Of a stretch of DNA of 8,846 nt, positions 1 through 4,675 are shown piece by piece; position 1 is the stretch's first letter; the number at the start of each line of letters is the position of its first letter. Both the position numbers and the translations under genes were made by a program. This DNA comes from an uncultured Collinsella sp. (GTDB lineage Bacteria > Actinomycetota > Coriobacteriia > Coriobacteriales > Coriobacteriaceae): NCBI GenBank assembly GCA_900552875.1, contig USCS01000056.1, positions 1 through 8,846 of the forward strand. Direction: 5' to 3'. The notes under the pieces were generated by a model. It saw only the letters and a program-made list of their open reading frames with translations, was not told where the DNA came from and ran no database searches.

Positions 1-276
1 GCGCGGCAAGGAGATATATTGCCAGACCGGAGGGGCCCCGGGGGCGGGAATCTGGCACTCCATATTTTGTTCACAAATGAATATGTCCCTCAGTCGCGTC
101 CCTGAGGTTATAACTGAAGCATTGGCTTCTGATATTGGCGATGACCAGCTGGTTTATAGGTGTTAAGGCATCGGTCATCTCTGGAGTGCCACTTTACTCC
201 AAAAGCATCAGCTATTTGTTTCACGTCGGTAAAAGGCAGGTTTTGTTCGCCAAGCGTTCTTATATATAGAGAAGTT
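1..276. other. Left-edge region without a confident gene; inverted repeats and possible gene remnants
   Basis: I see no gene I can defend here. Two inverted repeats stand out. GCCAGA at 21-26 pairs with TCTGGC at 51-56 around a very GC-rich core containing GGGGCCCC (32-39). CATATT at 61-66 pairs with AATATG at 80-85, with an inner TTTGT/ACAAA stem. Several short open frames overlap. One minus frame is open from about 157 to the left edge and includes an ATG near 62. Another minus frame ends at a TAA at 108-110 and reads plausibly as protein (…FTDVKQIADAFGVKW…) back into the repeat at 277, where it loses any start. Neither has a convincing ribosome binding site. They could be decayed gene ends or chance. 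Confidence 0.3.
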
Positions 277-331
277 CGGGTTCGAACCCATGCACCGGCA
301 ACAAAAAAGCGATCAACCGGAGTCGACCGCT
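277..331 (-). repeat. Left copy of a 33-bp direct repeat fused to a terminator hairpin
   Basis: Bases 277-309 match 1561-1593 at 32 of 33 positions; the only difference is A versus G at base 290. The unit contains the palindrome GGGTTCGAACCC, which resembles a tRNA T-arm, then TGCACCGGCAAC and an A-run. Beyond it, identity drops but the hairpin shape is kept, see the terminator at 303-331. Together with the right copy it brackets the traX gene in direct orientation. Confidence 0.85.
303..331 (-). terminator. Intrinsic terminator-like hairpin (left copy)
   Basis: On the minus strand a 10-bp stem (AGCGGTCGAC against GTTGATCGCT, including two G·U pairs) closes a TCCG loop and is followed by six T. 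The shape is the same as the tRNA-Lys terminator at 1587-1616, with different stem bases. No intact transcript source lies directly upstream apart from traX and a doubtful frame, so it may be a relic of a lost tRNA unit. Confidence 0.7.
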
Positions 332-634
332 TTCTGTTCTATGGTGGAGCATCCAAAGGATGTTTCCGAACTCACTTTCTCGCTGCCATTCATGCTGTCG
401 AAGCATCGTTCGACCTCCGCAGTCCCATGTTTTGAGGATCTGCCGTGTTTATCACTGCTATTAATGAGTGTGCGGAAGTGATCCTCATACAGATACGTGC
501 GATCCGCCAGAGAACTGAGAAGCATCTTTCTGCAGCCCTCGTTGTCTATCCTCGCATCTCTCAGGTCTTCCGGAAATTCACAAGCAGTCTTAGGGTCAGT
601 TTGTTTCTGCTTTCAGAGACTTGTTTGAGAGTTA
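332..634. other. Region downstream of traX; only a weak minus-strand frame
   Basis: This stretch follows the traX stop codon and has lower GC than the core. One minus-strand frame is open from 612 to a TGA at 313, with an ATG at 525. Its translation is hydrophilic and protein-like (for example LADRTYLYEDHFRTLI), but there is no good ribosome binding site, and its last residues run through the terminator hairpin at 303-331. I recognise no family. It may be the decayed tail of a gene or chance. At 339-352 the minus strand reads ATGCTCCACCATAG, which looks like the 3' end of a tRNA with an encoded CCA, but the rest of a tRNA is absent. Confidence 0.3.
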
Positions 635-1432
635 TTAAAGACAGTTCAAAACAATAAGTGAGACACCATAAAGCAGAGCAAGATGTGCCGGATAGAAAAC
701 GTAGAAGAAGTATTTCAGCTTCAGCCCTCGCTTGCCATTATAAAGATTGATAAGCAGCAACGAAACGACCGCGGCAGCAACATCAGGATTAAATACATTA
801 GCTGTAGCAAACTCAAATCCGCCGCCAATTATATGGCATGACGAAAGGAGCACTACGCATACTGCAGCAAAGAACATCTTGGCCTTGCTGTCGTGGAATA
901 AATAGAATGCAGCCACAAGCAGAATGCCATACACGCCGCCATCTAGTTTAGTGTATTCAGCTGCCAGTGCTATCAAAACAATCAGAGCAAATTCTGCGAT
1001 GTGCCTCTTCCATTTTGAAAGACTTTGTATCTTTTCCAGAATAATCAAAAAGACCAAGGAAAGCAGGAGCTCACACATAACATTTTGTTGCCGAAGGTCG
1101 AATAGTTGCCCGGTTTGAACGAAATCGTATATGGGCTCCGCAATGATTGCGAAGACAAGCATATTTCGCAGGTACTTCTTTATGTCATGAGTATGCAAAA
1201 ATCCCTCAACTATCAAAAAGCAAAATAAGGGAAATGCAATTCTGCCAAGAACATGAAGCACATCCGAAGCCTCGCTTAGAATCGCCCACTGCTCGTCTGA
1301 TATCTGATTGTACGATGCGTGAGTCATGATTCCATTGGTCAGGACGATCCTGCTTACATGATCGAGAACCATCGAAATGGCCGCTATTATCTTTAATGTG
1401 CTGCCGCTAATTCCGTATCTGTCTGTTTTCAT
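635..1432 (-). CDS. TraX-family membrane protein (acyltransferase-like)
   Basis: This 265-residue, strongly hydrophobic protein carries family hallmarks: KIIAAISMVLDH near residues 14-25, GRIAFPLFCFLIVEGFLHT at 63-81, a FAIIAEPIYDF block at 94-104, QNVMCELLLSL at 116-126, and a closing YVFYPAHLALLYG at 244-256. TraX of the F plasmid N-acetylates pilin; chromosomal homologues in Gram-positive gut bacteria have no settled role, and I infer an acyl-transfer function in the membrane. The ATG at 1432 has AAGGA seven bases upstream. GC is about 45% in sampled parts, below the neighbours, which suggests acquisition. No pilin, relaxase or mating-pore gene is nearby. It lies between two direct repeats and just downstream of a tRNA-Lys 3' fragment. 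I see no clear promoter in the hairpin-rich DNA upstream, so low-level readthrough past the tRNA-Lys terminator is possible. Confidence 0.85.
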   Translation of the reverse strand: MKTDRYGISGSTLKIIAAISMVLDHVSRIVLTNGIMTHASYNQISDEQWAILSEASDVLHVLGRIAFPLFCFLIVEGFLHTHDIKKYLRNMLVFAIIAEPIYDFVQTGQLFDLRQQNVMCELLLSLVFLIILEKIQSLSKWKRHIAEFALIVLIALAAEYTKLDGGVYGILLVAAFYLFHDSKAKMFFAAVCVVLLSSCHIIGGGFEFATANVFNPDVAAAVVSLLLINLYNGKRGLKLKYFFYVFYPAHLALLYGVSLIVLNCL

Positions 1433-1444
1433 TTCGTTTTCCTT

Positions 1445-1469
1445 TCTTTGGGTGGGCCGTCGGGGGTTC
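1445..1469 (-). repeat. Partial copy of the tRNA-Lys 3' end and flank
   Basis: These 25 bases match 1624-1648 at 24 positions, the only difference being G versus A at 1462. The matched stretch covers the discriminator, the acceptor 3' strand and part of the T-arm of tRNA-Lys plus eight bases downstream. Copies of a tRNA 3' end like this are typical of integration sites. The copy ends 12 bases upstream of the traX start codon, next to its ribosome binding site. Confidence 0.8.
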
Positions 1470-1563
1470 AGCCTGCTTCGCAGGCGGCCGCTGCGGCGCT
1501 TTCGCGCCTTGCGCGCTGCGCTGGCAAACGCTCACGCGTTTACTCAGCTCCGCGCCCCGACGG
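1457..1563. repeat. GC-rich chain of short hairpins closed by a 9-bp stem
   Basis: CCGTCGGGG at 1457-1465 pairs perfectly with CCCCGACGG at 1555-1563. Inside lie consecutive small inverted repeats: GCCTGC/GCAGGC with a TTC loop (1471-1485), GGCGC/GCGCC with a TTTC loop (about 1494-1507), GCGC/GCGC just after it, and AAACGC/GCGTTT with a TCAC loop (about 1526-1541). Frames through it give low-complexity Ala/Arg-rich peptides, so I do not think it is coding. It could be a structured RNA leader, a folded recombination substrate or a dispersed repeat; the sequence alone does not decide. Confidence 0.65.
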
Positions 1564-1616
1564 GTTCGAACCCGTGCACCGGCAACAAAAAAGACGGCCA
1601 ACCGAAGTTGACCGTC
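1561..1616 (-). repeat. Right copy of the 33-bp direct repeat fused to the tRNA-Lys terminator
   Basis: Bases 1561-1593 are the partner of 277-309 (one mismatch). This copy lies immediately 3' of the tRNA-Lys terminator in transcription order, so conservation extends past the terminator T-run into GTTGCCGGTGCA and the GGGTTCGAACCC palindrome, where no transcript is expected. Confidence 0.85.
1587..1616 (-). terminator. tRNA-Lys intrinsic terminator
   Basis: On the minus strand GACGGTCAAC pairs with GTTGGCCGTC (10 bp, one G·U) around a TTCG loop and is followed by TTTTTTGTTG. It starts 15 bases after the tRNA-Lys discriminator base, so it is placed to end the tRNA transcript and to insulate traX. 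Confidence 0.88.
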
Positions 1617-1631
1617 TCAACAATCTTTGGG

Positions 1632-1704
1632 TGGGCCGTCAGGGGTTCGAACCCTGGACCTTGGGATTAAAAGTCCCCTGCTCTGCCAGCTGAGCTAACG
1701 GCCC
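1632..1704 (-). tRNA. tRNA-Lys (anticodon TTT)
   Basis: The 73-base cloverleaf is complete: acceptor GGGCCGT with ACGGCCC, D stem GCTC/GAGC, anticodon stem GGGGA/TCCCA around CTTTTAA, variable loop AGGTC, T stem CAGGG/CCCTG around TTCGAAC, and discriminator A. The anticodon TTT (minus strand of 1669-1671) assigns lysine. The outermost anticodon-stem pair is a G-A mismatch. CCA is not encoded (CCC follows the discriminator), so it would be added after transcription. A promoter lies upstream and a terminator downstream, making it a single-gene unit. Its 3' end is partly duplicated at 1445-1469. Confidence 0.97.
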
Positions 1705-1713
1705 GCGGGTGGC

Positions 1714-1742
1714 ATTGTACCACGGTCTGGGACTATTCCCAA
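1714..1742 (-). promoter_or_regulatory. Promoter of tRNA-Lys
   Basis: The minus strand shows TTGGGA (1737-1742), a 17-base spacer and TACAAT (1714-1719), with TG one base before the -10 as in an extended -10. Initiation would fall about 3 bases before the mature tRNA 5' end at 1704. The -35 overlaps the last codons of the aminopeptidase gene. Confidence 0.75.
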
Positions 1743-3013
1743 CTCCATTGGCCGTTCTGGAAAATCACAACTTCACGTCCATCAGGCGTAATGCCCGTAA
1801 TATCGATGTCGTCCGTGCCGATCATAAAATCGACGTGCGTGCTCGAGACGTTAACGCCATGCTCCAGGAGCTCCTCCTTGGACATGTCGTACCCACCCTC
1901 GATGCATTCGGGGAAACCGACACCTAGCGCGAGATGGCAGCTAGCGTTCTCGTCATAGAGCGTATCGTAGAACAGAACACCACTTTCGCGGATCGGCGTG
2001 TTCTTGGAAATGAGCGCGACCTCTCCCAGGTGAGCAGCGCCCTCGTCAGTATCGATGATACTTGCGAGCGTTGCCTTGCCCACGCGGGCGTCGTAGTCCA
2101 CCACGCGGCCGCCCTCGAACTTAATCCAAAAATCGTCGACTTTATTGCCGTGGTGGATGAGCGGCATGGCCGAGTACACGATACCGTCGGCGCGCATGCG
2201 ATCGGGCGAAGTGAAGACTTCCTCGGTGGGAATGTTGGGGAAGAAGGGGTGCCCATCGGGCGTCTTGCCCTTGCCGCCGGCCCACTCGTGACCCTTCGTC
2301 ATGCCAATCGTCAGATCGGTTCCATTTGCCGCGGTGTAATGCAGGCAGTCGAAACGATTGCCGTTCAGGAAACGCAGGTTCTTTTCGAATGCGGCGTCAT
2401 GGAGCTCCCAGTCGCTCTCTGGGTCCTGGCCATCGGCGCGAGCGGTGTGCAGAATCGCATTCCACAGCTTATAGATTGCAACCTCATCGGCGTCTCCCGG
2501 GAACACCTCGCGCGCCCAAGCCACGACCGGAGCGCCGGCGATGCACCACGGATTGATGTTGTAATCCAGTCCACGGCGGAAAACTTTGCACTGCGTGTTC
2601 TTTGCCTTAGAAGCTGCAGCGGGCTTAGCGGGATCGATGCCCTTAAGGGCGGCGGGGTCCGCACCCTCGATAAAGATAAAGCAGGCACCGTCCTGGGCCA
2701 GGGAATCCAGCTGCAGGCGCTTCCACTCGGGCGTCTGCTCAAAATAGCTTTTCTCGACATGCTCGTACGTGAGCCTCGTCACGGCATCATCGGCCCAGAT
2801 GACCGTCACGTGGCCGGCGCCGGCAGCATAGGCCTCCGCGACCACCACGCGCGCAAACGGCACGCACTCAACCGGAGACTGAACGACGACTTCCTGGCCG
2901 GGCTTAACGTTTACGCCCTTGCGGACAACCAGGCGCGCATAGTTTTTAATCTTGGGCTCCAGGGACTTCATACCCTCCAGGGCCTCTTCGACCGTCAGGG
3001 CAGCTCGAATCAT
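1733..3013 (-). CDS. M29-family metallo-aminopeptidase
   Basis: The protein is a cytoplasmic M29 (thermophilic aminopeptidase/AmpS/PepS) exopeptidase, which removes N-terminal residues from peptides using two metal ions. From the chosen start it has 426 residues, about the family size. The expected metal ligands appear with the family spacing: E265 in NIPTEEVFTSPD, E331 in GEVAL, H360 in DENASCHLALG, and H393 and D395 in SSTHVDFMIG. Seven residues after H360, where I recall a conserved Tyr in characterised members, this protein has F367. I start at the ATG at 3013 because GGAG sits six bases upstream; an in-frame ATG at 3025 lacks such a site. The gene follows a strong terminator by only 28 bases, so its promoter is unclear. 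No signal peptide is seen. Confidence 0.9.
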   Translation of the reverse strand: MIRAALTVEEALEGMKSLEPKIKNYARLVVRKGVNVKPGQEVVVQSPVECVPFARVVVAEAYAAGAGHVTVIWADDAVTRLTYEHVEKSYFEQTPEWKRLQLDSLAQDGACFIFIEGADPAALKGIDPAKPAAASKAKNTQCKVFRRGLDYNINPWCIAGAPVVAWAREVFPGDADEVAIYKLWNAILHTARADGQDPESDWELHDAAFEKNLRFLNGNRFDCLHYTAANGTDLTIGMTKGHEWAGGKGKTPDGHPFFPNIPTEEVFTSPDRMRADGIVYSAMPLIHHGNKVDDFWIKFEGGRVVDYDARVGKATLASIIDTDEGAAHLGEVALISKNTPIRESGVLFYDTLYDENASCHLALGVGFPECIEGGYDMSKEELLEHGVNVSSTHVDFMIGTDDIDITGITPDGREVVIFQNGQWSWE

Positions 3014-3041
3014 GTGCCACTCCATCTATCTATAGAACAGT

Positions 3042-3072
3042 AAAAAGGCGCGCCGCAAAAACGACGCGCCTT
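3042..3072 (-). terminator. Intrinsic terminator after the purC operon
   Basis: On the minus strand AAGGCGCGTCG pairs with GCGGCGCGCCTT-type sequence (11 bp, one wobble) around a TTTTT loop and runs into a T-run. It lies 31 bases after the stop codon of the two-TM protein gene and should end the purC transcript. Confidence 0.85.
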
Positions 3073-3102
3073 ATATCTTAGCGATAAGTATGTATGCAAA
3101 CG

Positions 3103-3678
3103 CTACTTCTTCTTGGAGTCCTTCTTGTCCTCCTCGGCAGCTGCGCGCTCGATAAGAGCGTTGAGCTTGTTCTCGGACATGCCCTCGGCCTGCGCGCGGT
3201 ACATGTTGCGCAAGGGACGAATACGAGCGAAGTCGTAGATAAAGTCACCTAGGATGATGACATAGGACAAAACGATGCCGACCATCTGGACAGGGCTGGA
3301 CACCATGCCAGCGGGAGCGAAGTACAGCGAGGCCCAAATTGCCACGGCGAGCACCATGCCAATGGCGAGCACAATCCACCAGATGCGACGGCGCTTGGTG
3401 TAGTCCTCGTCCTGCTTGAGGAGGATATTCGACACCGTATAGATGCGGTCCTCCTTGGCGCGCTGCTTAGCCTTGCGGGCGCGCTTCTCCTCTTTAGAGA
3501 GGCCCTCGAGGTTCTCGCCCTTCTCGAGCTCTTTGCGGCGTGCCTTAGACGAAGCCGGCACGACGCGAACGGAGCTCGCTGCTTGGCGGGCGGGCTTAGC
3601 AGATGCGGCAGACTTGCGCGCAACCCCGGTAACTTCGTGGGATTGCGTGCGCTTGTTCGTGGCGCTACGGGTACTCAC
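3103..3678 (-). CDS. Two-TM protein of unknown function with charged tails
   Basis: I do not recognise a named family. The 191-residue product has a Ser/Ala/Arg-rich N-terminal tail (1-48), a highly charged Lys/Glu/Arg segment likely to form a coiled coil (49-78), two hydrophobic helices at about 99-120 and 128-149 with a short APAG turn between them, and a charged C-terminal tail ending in DKKDSKKK. No signal peptide is seen, so both tails are probably cytoplasmic, with a hairpin membrane anchor. It begins with GTG directly after the purC TAA (no gap), and AAGGAG lies nine bases upstream inside the end of purC, so the two genes should be co-transcribed and translationally linked. A terminator follows. 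The pairing with a purine gene does not by itself reveal a function. Confidence 0.8.
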   Translation of the reverse strand: MSTRSATNKRTQSHEVTGVARKSAASAKPARQAASSVRVVPASSKARRKELEKGENLEGLSKEEKRARKAKQRAKEDRIYTVSNILLKQDEDYTKRRRIWWIVLAIGMVLAVAIWASLYFAPAGMVSSPVQMVGIVLSYVIILGDFIYDFARIRPLRNMYRAQAEGMSENKLNALIERAAAEEDKKDSKKK

Positions 3679-4566
3679 TTATGCGTTCTCCTTCATGCTT
3701 GTGAACTGGGAGCCCGTGATGATCTGGAAGGCCTCGCGATAGCGCTCGGACGTGCCATCGATGACCTCGGCGGGCAGGTGCGGGGTCTCCCCCGTCATAT
3801 CCCAGTTGGCCTTGAGCCAATTGCGGACGAATTGCTTGTCGTAGCTAGGCTGGATCTTGCCCTCCTCGTAGCTGGCAGCAGGCCAGAAACGGCTGGAGTC
3901 GGGCGTGAGGCACTCGTCGATCAGCGTGACCTTGCCATCGATGACACCAAACTCGAACTTGGTGTCGGCAATGATGATGCCACGGGTCGCGGCGTACTCG
4001 GCAGCGGCCTTGTAGATCTTGAGGGAAAGGTCACGAATCTGCGTGGCGATGTCCTCGCCCACGATCTCGCAGCAACGCTCGAACGAGATGTTCTCGTCGT
4101 GGTCACCGATCTCGGCCTTCGTGGACGGCGTGAACAACGGCTCGGGAAGCTTGGAAGCCTCGGTCAGGCCCTCAGGCAGCTGGATGCCGCAGACGGTGCC
4201 GTTCTCGTCGTAGGTCTTCTTGCCCGAACCGGTCAGATAGCCGCGGACGATGCACTCGATAGGAATCGTCTGGGCCTTCTTAACCAGCATGGCGCGGCCA
4301 GCGAGGTAGTCACGATACTCAGCAAACTCCTCGGGGAAATCCGCCGGGTCGATGGAAACGAGATGGTTGGGAACGATGTCGGCAAACTTATCGAACCAGA
4401 ATGCCGAGATGCGATTGAGCACCTCTCCCTTAAACGGAATCTCGTCGGGAAGAATGAAGTCGAACGCAGAAATGCGGTCGGTGGCGACCATCAGCAGGTT
4501 TTCACCGGCATCGTAAATATCACGAACCTTGCCACGGGAATCCGGACGACGCTCCATCGTTGTCAC
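3679..4566 (-). CDS. purC: Phosphoribosylaminoimidazole-succinocarboxamide synthase (SAICAR synthase)
   Basis: PurC joins CAIR and aspartate with ATP to give SAICAR in de novo purine synthesis, in the cytoplasm. Family motifs are intact: GKVRDIYD (12-19), ATDRISAFD (28-36), the first signature PIECIVRGYLTGS (102-114), DHDENIS near 155-161, the second signature IIADTKFEFG (198-207) and DECLTPDSSRFW (217-228). At about 295 residues it is of the longer single-domain form. The GTG at 4566 is chosen because AAGGAG lies eight bases upstream; the GTG at 4575 is too close to that site, and the ATG at 4557 is 17 bases away. The next gene starts directly at its stop codon. No other pur gene is in the window, so it is separated from a classical pur cluster here. 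Confidence 0.96.
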   Translation of the reverse strand: MTTMERRPDSRGKVRDIYDAGENLLMVATDRISAFDFILPDEIPFKGEVLNRISAFWFDKFADIVPNHLVSIDPADFPEEFAEYRDYLAGRAMLVKKAQTIPIECIVRGYLTGSGKKTYDENGTVCGIQLPEGLTEASKLPEPLFTPSTKAEIGDHDENISFERCCEIVGEDIATQIRDLSLKIYKAAAEYAATRGIIIADTKFEFGVIDGKVTLIDECLTPDSSRFWPAASYEEGKIQPSYDKQFVRNWLKANWDMTGETPHLPAEVIDGTSERYREAFQIITGSQFTSMKENA

Positions 4567-4597
4567 GTGAGTCACTCCTTACCTAAATACGACAGAA

Positions 4598-4617
4598 ATG
4601 CGGGTTCTTTCCCGCAT
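4598..4617 (-). terminator. Short hairpin between the histidine kinase gene and purC
   Basis: ATGCGGG pairs with CCCGCAT (7 bp) around AAAGAA on the minus strand, followed by TTTCTGTCG. It is positioned to end the two-component transcript, but the T-run is short, so termination may be partial. On the plus strand it is followed by GTTTTC. Confidence 0.55.
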
Positions 4618-4675
4618 GTTTTCGCAAACTCGGAGCGGCAGGGACGCGGCCCCTCCTTCACCGAATAGCGAAAAG

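Noticed and set aside
635..1432. traX as evidence of a conjugative element
   Set aside because: TraX homologues are common as single chromosomal genes, and no relaxase, coupling protein or mating-pore gene is visible here.
1457..1583. Hairpin block as an integron attC site or a CRISPR array
   Set aside because: No attC-type core sites (GTTRRRY/RYYYAAC) pair across it, there is no regular repeat-spacer pattern, and no integrase or cas gene is present.
1556..1583. A second intact tRNA suggested by GGGTTCGAACCC and CACCGGC
   Set aside because: Only a T-arm/acceptor-like end is present, the T loop is one base short, and there is no D arm or anticodon arm.
1377..1693. Plus- and minus-strand small open frames across the hairpin block and tRNA-Lys
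   Set aside because: They run through a terminator and a tRNA gene and give low-complexity peptides, so they are spurious.
1934..3043. Long plus-strand open frame opposite the aminopeptidase gene
   Set aside because: It is the antisense shadow of a clear M29 gene in high-GC DNA, with no family motifs of its own.
3583..4668. Long plus-strand open frame opposite purC
   Set aside because: The minus strand carries full SAICAR synthase signatures; the plus-strand frame is low-information Val/Leu/Gly/Arg-rich sequence.
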